Both the position numbers and the translations under genes were made by a program. Of a DNA stretch of 64,000 nt, positions 23,577-32,093 are shown piece by piece; position 1 is the stretch's first letter; each line of letters starts with the position of its first letter. The notes below the pieces were generated by a model. It was not told the origin of the DNA. It worked only from the letters and a program-made list of their open reading frames with translations, and searched no databases. Origin of the DNA: Nocardioides lianchengensis (GTDB lineage Bacteria > Actinomycetota > Actinomycetes > Propionibacteriales > Nocardioidaceae); contig NZ_FMZM01000010.1 of the NCBI RefSeq assembly GCF_900101465.1, positions 179,731-243,730 of the forward strand, given 5' to 3'.

Positions 23577-25232
23577 CTACATCCGCTCCGGGGCGCTCAC
23601 ACCGAGCAGCTCGAGGCCGTTGGCGAACACGACCCGGGTCGCGGCCACCAGGGCCAGCCGGGCGCGGTGCAGGTCGTTCGGCTCCTCGTCGCCCATCGGC
23701 AGCACCCGGCAGTTGTCGTAGAAGCGGTGGTAGATGCCGGCGGTGTCCTCGAGGTAGCGGGCGACCCGGTGCGGCTCGCGCAGCTCCGCGGCGCTGGCGA
23801 CGACCCGCGGGAGCTCGGCGAGGGCGCGGAGCAGCTCGCCTTCCTTCTCGTGAGTGAGCAGCTCCATCGCCGTGCCCGGCTCCAGGCCGAGGTCGGCGGC
23901 GTTGCGCAGGATCGAGGAGACCCGGGCGTGGACGTACTGGACGTAGTAGACCGGGTTGGCGCTCTCGGCCTTGGTCCACAGGTCGAGGTCCAGGTCGATG
24001 TTGGAGTCGGAGCTGTAGCGCGCCAGGGCGTAGCGGGCCGCGTCCTTGCCGATCGCGCCGACCAGGTCCTCCAGCGTGATGACCGTGCCGGCCCGCTTGG
24101 ACATCCGGACCGGCTCGCCGTCCTGGAGGAGGTTGACCATCTGGCCGATCAGGATCTCGAGGTTCTGACCGGGTACGTCGCCGAACGCCGCGCACATGGC
24201 GTTCATCCGGCCGACGTACCCGTGGTGGTCGGCGCCGAGCATGATCAGGCAGCGGTCGAAGCCCCGCTCGCGCTTGTCGAGGTAGTAGGCCAGGTCGCCG
24301 GAGATGTAGGCGCCGTTGCCGTCGGACTTGATGATCACCCGGTCCTTGTCGTCGCCGAACTTCTCGGTGCGCAGCCACAGGGCGCCCTCGGACTCGTAGG
24401 TGTTGCCCATCTCGGTGAGCCGCGCGATGGCCCGGTCGACCGCGCCGCTCTTGTGCAGGTCGTCCTCGTGGAAGTAGACGTCGAAGTCGACGCCGAACTC
24501 GTGCAGGCTCTGCTTGATCTCGCCGAACATCATGTCGACACCGATCGCCCGGAAGACCTCCTGGGCCTCGTCGTCGGCGAGGTCCTTCACGTCGGGGCGC
24601 TGCGCGACGACCGCCGAGGCGATGTCGTGGATGTACTGGCCGCCGTACCCGTCCTCGGGAGCGGGCTCGCCCTTCGCGCTGGCCAGCAGCGACCGGCTGA
24701 ACCGGTCGATCTGGGCACCGTGGTCGTTGAAGTAGTACTCGCGGGTGACCTCGGCGCCGGTCAGGGTGAAGATCCGGCCGAGCGCGTCGCCGACGGCCGC
24801 CCAGCGCACCCCGCCGATGTGGATCGGACCGGTCGGGTTGGCGGAGACGAACTCGAGGTTGATCTTCTCGCCGGCGAAGGCGTCGTTGGCGCCGTACCGC
24901 TCGCCGGCGGCGAGCACGTCGAGCGCGACCTGACCCTGGGCCCCGGCCTCGACGGTGATGTTGAGGAAGCCCGGACCGGCGATCTCGACGTCGCCGATGC
25001 CATCCGTCGCGGTCAGCCGGGCCGCGACCAGCTCGGCCAGGGCACGCGGGTTGGTGCCCGCCTTCTTCGCCAGCTGGAGGGCGACGTTGGTGGCGTAGTC
25101 GCCGTGACCCTTCTGCCGGGGTCGCTCCACCGTCACGCTGGCCGGGACGCCGTCCGGGAGGGCGAGCGTGCCCTCGTCGGTCAGGGTCGTCAGGACGTCG
25201 ACGATCGCGGTGGAGAGCTGCTCGGGAGTCAC
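23577..25232 (-). CDS. argS: Arginyl-tRNA synthetase
   Basis: This 551-residue class I synthetase has an N-terminal additional domain (VTPEQLSTAIVDVL), the HIGH-type motif in GPIHIGGVRWAAVGDALGR, the KMSKS-type loop RMSKRAGTVITLEDL, and the DALR C-terminal anticodon-binding domain that ends LLGVSAPERM. The GTG start at 25232 gives the standard N-terminus. It is the first gene of the argS-lysA-hom-thrC-thrB run, and a tRNA-Arg gene lies upstream in the opposite direction. Confidence 0.95.
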   Translation of the reverse strand: MTPEQLSTAIVDVLTTLTDEGTLALPDGVPASVTVERPRQKGHGDYATNVALQLAKKAGTNPRALAELVAARLTATDGIGDVEIAGPGFLNITVEAGAQGQVALDVLAAGERYGANDAFAGEKINLEFVSANPTGPIHIGGVRWAAVGDALGRIFTLTGAEVTREYYFNDHGAQIDRFSRSLLASAKGEPAPEDGYGGQYIHDIASAVVAQRPDVKDLADDEAQEVFRAIGVDMMFGEIKQSLHEFGVDFDVYFHEDDLHKSGAVDRAIARLTEMGNTYESEGALWLRTEKFGDDKDRVIIKSDGNGAYISGDLAYYLDKRERGFDRCLIMLGADHHGYVGRMNAMCAAFGDVPGQNLEILIGQMVNLLQDGEPVRMSKRAGTVITLEDLVGAIGKDAARYALARYSSDSNIDLDLDLWTKAESANPVYYVQYVHARVSSILRNAADLGLEPGTAMELLTHEKEGELLRALAELPRVVASAAELREPHRVARYLEDTAGIYHRFYDNCRVLPMGDEEPNDLHRARLALVAATRVVFANGLELLGVSAPERM

Positions 25233-25316
25233 CGGTCCAGCGTATCGGCGCAGCGACGCGCGCCCCGCATCGATATCGGCGGTGGGACGCGCGGGCCGAT
25301 TGCACGTCGCCCACAC

Positions 25317-25357
25317 TGCGGTTGTAAGGTTCACAACCGCACCGGCTTGGCCGGTGC
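25317..25357. promoter_or_regulatory. Two inverted repeats between argS and tRNA-Arg
   Basis: A perfect 9-bp inverted repeat (25317-25325 and 25333-25341, 7-nt loop) is followed by an overlapping 8-bp inverted repeat (25339-25346 and 25350-25357, TTG loop), ending 4 nt before the tRNA. They lie in the divergent argS/tRNA promoter region. They could be an operator, a leader structure or a tRNA 5' processing signal; the sequence does not decide. Confidence 0.4.
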
Positions 25358-25361
25358 ACGC

Positions 25362-25434
25362 GCCTCCGTAGCTCAGGGGATAGAGCACTGGTTTCCGGTA
25401 CCAGGTGCCGCAGGTTCGAATCCTGCCGGGGGCA
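25362..25434 (+). tRNA. tRNA-Arg (anticodon CCG)
   Basis: This 73-nt cloverleaf has a 7-bp acceptor stem (GCCTCCG with CGGGGGC, one G-T pair), a D arm GCTCAGGGGATAGAGC, an anticodon stem CTGGT/ACCAG around the loop TTCCGGT (anticodon CCG at 25395-25397, reading CGG), and a T arm with GGTTCGAATCC. The CCA end is not encoded. It sits near argS, but no functional link follows from that alone. Confidence 0.97.
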
Positions 25435-25444
25435 CGCGTCGATC

Positions 25445-25478
25445 GAGGCCCCGTCCCGCTGCTGCGGGACGGGGCCTC
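25445..25478 (+). terminator. Terminator after tRNA-Arg
   Basis: A perfect 15-bp stem (25445-25459 and 25464-25478) with a TGCT loop starts 10 nt after the tRNA. It lies between the tRNA and a convergent gene, so it can act in both directions. Confidence 0.8.
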
Positions 25479-25493
25479 GTCCGTTCCCGGGAC

Positions 25494-26180
25494 TCAGCAG
25501 GTGCCGAGCATCTCCCGCAGCGCCGCGACCTCGCTGCGGTCGGCCGACAGCGACCAGGCGGCCTTCACCGCGATCCAGTGCGCGGCGTACGCGCACTGCT
25601 GGGCCCGGCGCGGGCGCCAGGCGGCGGGGTCGTCGTCGGACTTGGCGGCGTTGGTCGGACCGTCCGCGGCCTGCAGGACCGCGAGGTCGTTCGCGAACGC
25701 GCGCCGGCGCGCGTCGGTCCACGAGTCGGCACCCGAGCGCCAAGCCTCCGCGAGCGGGACGACGTGGTCGATCTGGACGGCCTGGGCCTGCGCGGGGTCC
25801 TTCAGGTCGTCGAAGACCAGGGTCCGACCGGTGGAGGGGTCGATCCAGGTGCCGGCCAGGACGTCGTGGTCGCAGCGGCCCTGCTGCGCGACCACGGTCG
25901 ACCCGGCGACCGCGTCGCGCAGCAGCACGTCGTCGCGCTGGTTGCAGCCGTTGCCGTCCGTGTCGGCCCAGGCCGAGCCGAACGCGTCGCGGTCGTACGA
26001 CGCCACCGCGGGCGATCGGTCCGCCACCCGGAGCCCGTCCAGCGCCCGGGCCGCCTCCGCTGCCGACAGCACGGCGAGCGGGGTCGGGCCTGCGGGCGCC
26101 GGCGCCGGGTCCGCCTCCGTGATCTCGCAGCCGGTGAGTGCCACCAGCGCGGCGAGCCCGGCGACGGCCCGCCTCAGCAC
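25494..26180 (-). CDS. HNH (DUF1524-type) nuclease lipoprotein
   Basis: This 228-residue protein has a lipobox-type signal (AVAGLAALVALTGCEITEAD) and then a nuclease domain with WADTDGNGCNQRDDVLLRDA, QIDHVVPLAEAWRSGA (the His-containing beta-beta-alpha metal motif), LAVLQAADGPTNAAKSDDD and PRRAQQCAYAAHWIAVK. This is the GmrSD C-terminal/DUF1524 HNH family, whose secreted actinobacterial members are common. It is probably a surface-anchored DNase. The GTG start overlaps the upstream LCP gene by 7 nt. Confidence 0.85.
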   Translation of the reverse strand: MLRRAVAGLAALVALTGCEITEADPAPAPAGPTPLAVLSAAEAARALDGLRVADRSPAVASYDRDAFGSAWADTDGNGCNQRDDVLLRDAVAGSTVVAQQGRCDHDVLAGTWIDPSTGRTLVFDDLKDPAQAQAVQIDHVVPLAEAWRSGADSWTDARRRAFANDLAVLQAADGPTNAAKSDDDPAAWRPRRAQQCAYAAHWIAVKAAWSLSADRSEVAALREMLGTC

Positions 26181-27073
26181 CGCTTGATCGTCGCGTCCCG
26201 GCGCGCGTCGTCGCCGTAGCGGCGGGCGGCCGCGACGTTCGGGATGACCACGCTGGCGCCCCCGATGTTGCCGATGCCGCCGGGCAGCACGCACGTGGTG
26301 ATCCGGCGCGGCTCGACCTGGGCGATCGCCTGGGCGAGCCGGTAGAGCTCGGCCGGCCCCAGATCGGTGTGCAGGTGCCGCATCACCGACACCACGCCCC
26401 GCTCCACGAAGCCGGGCCGGTCGGCGCGGGCGCGGATCGCGGCACCGATGCCGCGCAGCACCCGCTGCTGGTTGGCCGAGCGGTCGAAGTCGCCGCCCGG
26501 GAGGCTCTTGCGGATCCGGGCGAAGGCGTGGGCCTGGTAGCCGTCGAGCCGGATCCGCCCGGCCTTGAACCCCTTCTTCTTGAGGTACTGGTCGGAGAAG
26601 GCGCGCGGGTTGCGCACCTCGATGCCGCCGATGTCGTTGACCATCCGCTCGAAGAACTCGAAACGGGTCACGAAGACGTAGTCCGGCTGCACGCCGACGA
26701 GGTTGCCGACGGTCCGGCCCAGCAGCTGGGGCCCGCCGAAGGTGAGCGCGGCGTTGACCCGGCTGGAGCCGTGGCCCGGGATCGGGACCCACGAGTCGCG
26801 CGGGATGCCGATCGCGGTCGCGGCCCCGGTGCGGGTGTTCAGGCCGATCAGCTGCAGCGCGTCCCCGCGCGAGCGGAGCATCGACTCCCCCGGCCGCGCG
26901 TCCGACCCCACGGCCAGGATCCAGACGACCCCGGGCGAGACCGACAGACCCGCAGACCGGTCGACCTTGACCAGCGCCACCTGCTCGGCCCGCGGGGCGG
27001 AGTCGGGGACGACGACCGCGGCCACCGCCAGCACGAGTCCCAGGGACAGCAGTCGCCTGAGCACGCGGTTCAT
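26174..27073 (-). CDS. LytR-CpsA-Psr family protein
   Basis: This 299-residue protein has an N-terminal signal/anchor (RRLLSLGLVLAVAAVVV) and an LCP domain with WILAVGSDARPGESMLRSRGDALQLIGLN, IGIPRDSWVPIPGHGSSRVNAA, DIGGIEVRNPRAF and the FARIRKSLPGGDFDRSANQQRVL segment. The conserved Asp and Arg residues that bind the polyprenyl pyrophosphate substrate are present. LCP enzymes attach secondary wall polymers to peptidoglycan. It overlaps both neighbouring genes, suggesting one operon. Confidence 0.88.
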   Translation of the reverse strand: MNRVLRRLLSLGLVLAVAAVVVPDSAPRAEQVALVKVDRSAGLSVSPGVVWILAVGSDARPGESMLRSRGDALQLIGLNTRTGAATAIGIPRDSWVPIPGHGSSRVNAALTFGGPQLLGRTVGNLVGVQPDYVFVTRFEFFERMVNDIGGIEVRNPRAFSDQYLKKKGFKAGRIRLDGYQAHAFARIRKSLPGGDFDRSANQQRVLRGIGAAIRARADRPGFVERGVVSVMRHLHTDLGPAELYRLAQAIAQVEPRRITTCVLPGGIGNIGGASVVIPNVAAARRYGDDARRDATIKRC

Positions 27074-27726
27074 CGGGTCCTCCCCTGGCCGGCCTCGCCC
27101 GCCGACACGTCGTAGCCGAACACCTTCCATCCCCGGCCGCCGCCCTTGGTGAGGAACAACCGGCCCTGCACGGTCTCGGTCCGGGCCACCTCCCCGGTCG
27201 TGGTGAAGGTGAGCGAGACCCGCGCGGTCACGGCCGCCGCCTTGCGCCGTACGGCGAGCACGTCGAGAGCCACGGCGCGGCGGCGCACGGTCACCGCCGT
27301 GATCCGCTCGCCGATGTCGACGTTGGTCATCACCTTCAGGTCCCGCCGTACGTCGCGTCGCGCGCCGGCGGTGAAACCCGCGAAGGCGTCGCCCACCGTG
27401 CGGCGCGGCCAGGTGCCGCCGACGTACGCGCCGTCGAACCAGGCGTCGACGATCGGCACCACCTGCCGCAGCAGCGTCTCGCGGGTCGTCCGCGAGATCC
27501 GGGTGCCCTCGACCTGGCCGATCCGGGCGTTGGTCGCCGGGGCCGTCGGCTCCGCGGGCGCCGGCGCGGACGACGCGGACGGGCTCGCCGTCGGCTCCTC
27601 GCCGCCCCCGCTGTCGTCGTCGCCGCTGCAGGACGTGGTCGCCAGGACCACGGCCACGGCCAGTGCGGCCGTGCCCCGGGCGCGTCGCCGGGCTGTCGTC
27701 GTTCTCGCCGTCATCGTCGGCATCAT
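27070..27726 (-). CDS. Putative lipoprotein upstream of LCP gene
   Basis: This 218-residue protein has an arginine-rich n-region, a hydrophobic core and the lipobox LATTSCSG. A Ser/Pro/Ala-rich linker follows, then a folded domain of about 150 residues rich in Arg and Val with the WFDGAYVGG and FAGFTAGARRDVRRDL segments. I do not recognise the domain. The ATG at 27726 has GGGGAG upstream; a second ATG follows directly. It overlaps the LCP gene by 4 nt, so a role at the cell wall is plausible but unproven. Confidence 0.7.
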   Translation of the reverse strand: MMPTMTARTTTARRRARGTAALAVAVVLATTSCSGDDDSGGGEEPTASPSASSAPAPAEPTAPATNARIGQVEGTRISRTTRETLLRQVVPIVDAWFDGAYVGGTWPRRTVGDAFAGFTAGARRDVRRDLKVMTNVDIGERITAVTVRRRAVALDVLAVRRKAAAVTARVSLTFTTTGEVARTETVQGRLFLTKGGGRGWKVFGYDVSAGEAGQGRTR

Positions 27727-27891
27727 CCTCAAGGACTCCCCATTTCGTCCGATTGAGTGAGGTGTGGTGCGGATCGCATTCACACCCTGCCCGAATGCTG
27801 CCCCTGACCTCGGCATTTGCCCGGGCGGGGGCTAGCCTGGAACACCGGAAACCCATCCAAGTCGCGCGCATCGGAAGAGGCGAAGCAAGTC

Positions 27892-30800
27892 GTGCCGCAG
27901 CCCTCAGGCAGCCAGTCCACCCACTCCACCACCGCAGGCCCGCCTGACGACGACTTCGGGGCCAACGAGTGGCTCGTGGAGGAGATGTACGAGCAGTACA
28001 AGCTGGATCCCGGGAGCGTCGACGCGCGGTGGGTGTCGTACTTCAAGGACGGTCACGACGGCGGTACGACGACCAACGGGTCCGCACCCGCCCCGGCCGC
28101 GGCGAAGGCCGAGCCCGCGAAGCCGGCCCCCGCGAAGGCCGCGCCGGCCCAGGCGGAGTCGAAGCCTGCCGAGGCCAAGCCCGCCGCGAGCAAGCCCGCG
28201 CCGGTCGCCAAGCCGCGCCCCGACGCCAAGGCCGCCGAGCCGGCCAAGGGCACCTCCGCCCCGGTGCCGAAGGAGTCCCCGAAGGCCGAGCCGGCCGCGG
28301 CGAGCGACCAGCCGACCTACACCGTCCTCCGCGGGGCCCCGGCCCGCACCGCAGCCAACATGGACGCCTCGCTGGAGGTGCCGACCGCCACCTCGGTGCG
28401 CACGGTCCCGGTGAAGCTGCTGTGGGACAACCGCATCGTCATCAACAGCCACCTCGCCCGGGCCCGCGGCGGCAAGGTCTCGTTCACCCACCTGATCGGC
28501 TACGCGCTGGTCAAGGCCGTGCGGTCGATGCCCGAGATGAACAACGGCTTCGACGTCGTCGACGGCAAGCCCAACCTGATCACCCCGGCCCACATCAACC
28601 TCGGGCTCGCGATCGACGTACCGAAGCCCGACGGCTCGCGCCAGCTGCTCGTCCCGAGCATCAAGGCCGCCGAGGGCATGGACTTCGCCGGCTTCTGGAC
28701 CGCCTACGAGGAGATCGTCCGCAAGGCCCGCGACGGCAAGCTCGGCGTCGTCGACTTCCAGGGCACCTCGATCTCGCTGACCAACCCCGGCGGCATCGGC
28801 ACCACCCACTCCGTGCCGCGCCTGATGAAGGGCCAGGGCGCGATCATCGGCGTCGGCTCGATGGAGTTCCCGGCCGAGTGGCAGGGCGCCTCGCCGGAGG
28901 CGATCGCCCGCAACGGCATCTCGAAGGTCATGACGCTGACCTCGACGTACGACCACCGGGTCATCCAGGGCGCCCAGTCCGGCGAGTTCCTCAAGCGCGT
29001 GCACCAGCTGCTGCTCGGTGCCGACGGGTTCTACGACGAGATCTTCCGCTCGCTGCGCATCCCCTACGAGCCGATCCGCTGGAACGCCGACATCTCGACG
29101 TCCCACGACGACGACATCAGCAAGCAGGCCCGGATCCTCGAGCTGATCCATGCCTACCGGGTGCGCGGCCACATGATGGCCGACACCGACCCGCTGGAGT
29201 ACCGCCAGCGCAGCCACCCCGACCTCGAGGTGGAGTCGCACGGCCTGACCCTGTGGGACCTCGACCGCGAGTTCGCCACCGGCTCGTTCGGCGGCGAGGG
29301 CCGGCGGTTCATGAAGCTGCGGGACATCCTGAAGATCCTGCGTGACTCCTACTGCCGCACGACCGGCATCGAGTACATGCACATTATGGACCCCGAGCAG
29401 CGCCGCTGGATCCAGGAGCGCGTCGAGCAGCCGCACACCAAGACGCCCCGCGAGGAGCAGCTGCGGATCCTGCTCAAGCTCAACCAGGCCGAGGCCTTCG
29501 AGACCTTTCTGCAGACCAAGTTCGTCGGCCAGAAGCGCTTCTCCCTCGAGGGCGGCGAGACCACGGTCCCCGTGCTCGACGAGATCTGCGAGGCCGCGGC
29601 CGAGGCCAACCTCGACGAGGTCGCGATCGGCATGGCCCACCGTGGCCGGCTCAACGTGCTGGCCAACATCGTCGGCAAGAAGTACTCCCAGATCTTCCGC
29701 GAGTTCGAGGGCAACATCGACCCGCGCACGGTCCAGGGCTCCGGCGACGTGAAGTACCACCTCGGCGCCGAGGGCGAGTTCGTCGCCGAGGCCGGCGACA
29801 CGATCAAGGTCTCGGTCGCCGCGAACCCGTCCCACCTCGAGGCCGTCGACCCGGTCCTCGAGGGCATCGCCCGCGCCAAGCAGGACGTGCTCAACCGAGG
29901 CGCCGAGTACCCCGTCCTCCCCCTCCTCGTGCACGGCGACGCCGCGTTCGCGGGCCAGGGCGTGGTGGCCGAGACGCTCAACCTGAGCCAGCTGCGCGGC
30001 TACCGCACCGGCGGCACCATCCACGTGGTCGTCAACAACCAGGTCGGCTTCACCACCTCCCCCGGCTCCTCCCGCTCGTCGCTCTACTGCACCGACGTCG
30101 CGCGGATGGTCCAGGCGCCGATCTTCCACGTCAACGGCGACGACCCGGAGGCGTGCATCCGCGTCGCCCGGCTCGCGTTCGAGTACCGCCAGGCGTTCAA
30201 CAAGGACGTCGTCATCGACCTGGTCTGCTACCGCCGCCGCGGTCACAACGAGGGCGACGACCCGTCGTACACGCAGCCGCTGATGTACGACCTCATCGAG
30301 CAGAAGCGCTCGGTCCGCAAGCTCTACACCGAGTCCCTGATCGGTCGTGGCGACATCACGATCGAGGAGGCCGAGCAGGTGCTGCGCGACTACCAGCAGC
30401 AGCTGGAGCGGGTCTTCACCGAGGTCCGCGAGGCCAGCACCCAGCCGTCGGAGTGGACCACCGTCCCGGACTACCCCGAGAAGTCGGTCGGCGAGACCGA
30501 CACCGCCGTACCGCTGGAGTACCTCAAGCGGATCTCGGACGCCTACGTCACGCCGCCCGACGGCTTCACGGTGCACCCCAAGGTGATGCCGCAGCTGCAG
30601 CGCCGGGCCACCGCGATCACAGAGGGCCCGATCGACTGGGGCACCGGCGAGATCCTCGCCTTCGGCTCGCTCCTCATGGAGGGCCGCCCGGTCCGTCTGG
30701 CCGGCCAGGACTCGCGGCGCGGCACCTTCGTGTCGCGGTTCGGCACGATCATCGACCGCACCAACGCCGACGAGTGGACGCCGCTGGCCTCGCTGACCGA

Positions 30801-31650
30801 GGACCAGGCGAAGTTCTACATCTACGACTCGCTGCTCTCCGAGTACGCCGCCCTCGGCTTCGAGTACGGCTACTCCGTGGCCCGTCCCGACGCGCTGGTG
30901 CTGTGGGAGGCGCAGTTCGGCGACTTCGTCAACGGCGCCCAGACGGTCATCGACGAGTTCATCACCGCGGGCGAGAGCAAGTGGCGCCAGCAGTCCGGCG
31001 TCGTCCTGCTGCTGCCCCACGGCTACGAGGGCCAGGGCGCCGACCACTCGTCGGCGCGGATCGAGCGGTTCCTGCAGATGGCCGCCGACGAGGCCCTGGT
31101 GATCGCCCAGCCGAGCACGCCGGCGTCGTACTTCCACCTGCTGCGCCAGCACTCGCTCGGCGAGGAGCACCGGCCGCTGATCGTCTTCACGCCGAAGTCG
31201 ATGCTCAAGCGCAAGGAGGCCGCCTCCCAGCCCGACGACTTCACCTCCGGCTCGTTCAAGGCCTTCGTGCCCGACGCGACCGCGGACGCGGAGAAGGTCG
31301 ACACGCTGCTGCTGTGCTCGGGCCGCGTCACCTGGGACCTGATGGTCGAGCGGGCCAAGCGCGAGGACAGCGAGCGCTTCGCCATCGGCCGCGTCGAGCA
31401 GCTCTACCCGCGTCCGATCGACGCCATCAGGGCCGAGATCGCCCGCTACCCGCACCTCAAGCAGGTCCGCTGGGTGCAGGACGAGCCGCTCAACATGGGC
31501 CCGTGGCCGCACTACGCCCTGAACGTCTGGCCCGAGGTCGACGCCCAGGTCGTGCCGGTCACCCGGCCCGAGGGGTCCTCCCCCGCGGTCGGCACGGTCA
31601 AGCGGCACCAGGCGGAGCAGAAGGAGCTCATGGAGCGGGCCTTCGCCTGA
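27892..31650 (+). CDS. kgd: Multifunctional 2-oxoglutarate dehydrogenase/decarboxylase (E1-E2 fusion)
   Basis: This protein of about 1252 residues has the actinobacterial OdhA/Kgd architecture. It starts with a short N-terminal motif (DDDFGANEWLVEEMYEQYKLDP), then an Ala/Pro/Lys-rich linker, an E2-type acyltransferase domain (about 150-395) with TSTYDHRVIQGAQSGEFL, and the thiamine-dependent E1 domain with HRGRLNVLANIVGK, NPSHLEAVDPVLEG, HGDAAFAGQG and HNEGDDPSYTQP. It feeds the TCA cycle at 2-oxoglutarate. The family is controlled by the FHA protein GarA/OdhI, which is not encoded here. The GTG at 27892 is the likely start. Confidence 0.95.
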   Translation: MPQPSGSQSTHSTTAGPPDDDFGANEWLVEEMYEQYKLDPGSVDARWVSYFKDGHDGGTTTNGSAPAPAAAKAEPAKPAPAKAAPAQAESKPAEAKPAASKPAPVAKPRPDAKAAEPAKGTSAPVPKESPKAEPAAASDQPTYTVLRGAPARTAANMDASLEVPTATSVRTVPVKLLWDNRIVINSHLARARGGKVSFTHLIGYALVKAVRSMPEMNNGFDVVDGKPNLITPAHINLGLAIDVPKPDGSRQLLVPSIKAAEGMDFAGFWTAYEEIVRKARDGKLGVVDFQGTSISLTNPGGIGTTHSVPRLMKGQGAIIGVGSMEFPAEWQGASPEAIARNGISKVMTLTSTYDHRVIQGAQSGEFLKRVHQLLLGADGFYDEIFRSLRIPYEPIRWNADISTSHDDDISKQARILELIHAYRVRGHMMADTDPLEYRQRSHPDLEVESHGLTLWDLDREFATGSFGGEGRRFMKLRDILKILRDSYCRTTGIEYMHIMDPEQRRWIQERVEQPHTKTPREEQLRILLKLNQAEAFETFLQTKFVGQKRFSLEGGETTVPVLDEICEAAAEANLDEVAIGMAHRGRLNVLANIVGKKYSQIFREFEGNIDPRTVQGSGDVKYHLGAEGEFVAEAGDTIKVSVAANPSHLEAVDPVLEGIARAKQDVLNRGAEYPVLPLLVHGDAAFAGQGVVAETLNLSQLRGYRTGGTIHVVVNNQVGFTTSPGSSRSSLYCTDVARMVQAPIFHVNGDDPEACIRVARLAFEYRQAFNKDVVIDLVCYRRRGHNEGDDPSYTQPLMYDLIEQKRSVRKLYTESLIGRGDITIEEAEQVLRDYQQQLERVFTEVREASTQPSEWTTVPDYPEKSVGETDTAVPLEYLKRISDAYVTPPDGFTVHPKVMPQLQRRATAITEGPIDWGTGEILAFGSLLMEGRPVRLAGQDSRRGTFVSRFGTIIDRTNADEWTPLASLTEDQAKFYIYDSLLSEYAALGFEYGYSVARPDALVLWEAQFGDFVNGAQTVIDEFITAGESKWRQQSGVVLLLPHGYEGQGADHSSARIERFLQMAADEALVIAQPSTPASYFHLLRQHSLGEEHRPLIVFTPKSMLKRKEAASQPDDFTSGSFKAFVPDATADAEKVDTLLLCSGRVTWDLMVERAKREDSERFAIGRVEQLYPRPIDAIRAEIARYPHLKQVRWVQDEPLNMGPWPHYALNVWPEVDAQVVPVTRPEGSSPAVGTVKRHQAEQKELMERAFA

Positions 31651-31678
31651 CGGCGTTCGTCGGTCGACAGGAGAGCAG

Positions 31679-31855
31679 ATGTACTTCACCGATCGTGGGA
31701 TCGAGGAGCTGCAGAAGCGCCGGGGTGACGAGGAGGTCACCCTGGAGTGGCTGGGTGACCAGCTGCAGGCCTTCACCGACGCCCACCCGGAGTTCGAGAC
31801 CGCCGTCGAGCGGTTCGCGACCTGGCTGGCGCGCCTGGACGATCCCGAGGACTAG
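31679..31855 (+). CDS. DUF6104-type small acidic protein
   Basis: This 58-residue protein begins MYFTDRGIEELQKRRGDEEV and ends ERFATWLARLDDPED. The ATG is preceded by ACAGGAG at a good distance, 28 nt after the kgd stop. Small proteins with this MYFTDRGIEEL start are conserved beside kgd in many actinobacteria (DUF6104). It is mostly helical and has no catalytic motif. The function is unknown, and co-transcription with kgd is likely. Confidence 0.85.
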   Translation: MYFTDRGIEELQKRRGDEEVTLEWLGDQLQAFTDAHPEFETAVERFATWLARLDDPED

Positions 31856-31878
31856 GACGCGGCAGCGGACTAGTCCCT

Positions 31879-31933
31879 TGGTGGTCGAGCGAGCGCTCTG
31901 ACTGAGCCTGCGAAGTCAGAAGGCGCGTGTCGA
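31879..31933. repeat. 55-bp intergenic direct repeat, copy 1
   Basis: This copy is identical over 55 bases to 31961-32015. Inside is an inverted repeat (TCTGACT / AGTCAGA, 10-nt spacer). The ends, GGTCGAGCGAGCG and GTGTCGA, resemble the REP-like sequences scattered between genes in Nocardioides. Confidence 0.8.
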
Positions 31934-31960
31934 TCCGGGACGCGTCAGCGGACCGGATGA

Positions 31961-32015
31961 TGGTGGTCGAGCGAGCGCTCTGACTGAGCCTGCGAAGTCA
32001 GAAGGCGCGTGTCGA
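31961..32015. repeat. 55-bp intergenic direct repeat, copy 2
   Basis: This is the second identical copy, in the same orientation, 27 nt after the first. It runs into a 6-bp hairpin (GAGACC / GGTCTC, 32014-32030), so the second unit may form a larger structure at the end of the kgd transcript. Confidence 0.8.
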
Positions 32016-32050
32016 GACCCATCTGGTCTCGCGGACCCACTCATCAGCAC

Positions 32051-32076
32051 GGCCCGGCGACGACTGTCGCCGGGCC
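32051..32076 (+). terminator. Terminator after kgd-DUF6104
   Basis: A perfect 11-bp stem (32051-32061 and 32066-32076) with a GACT loop is followed by GTTCTACTGT on the plus strand. It ends 17 nt before the next gene, so that gene must have its promoter in or beyond this hairpin, or be reached by read-through. Confidence 0.7.
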
Positions 32077-32093
32077 GTTCTACTGTGTCGGCC

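Noticed and set aside
22177..25743. A single 1188-codon frame joining lysA with upstream sequence.
   Set aside because: The N-terminal part is the out-of-frame image of argS; the true lysA start is the ATG at 23574.
27904..31776. A frame of about 1290 codons on the minus strand across kgd.
   Set aside because: The plus strand encodes a full-length multi-domain enzyme; the antisense product is repetitive and matches no family.
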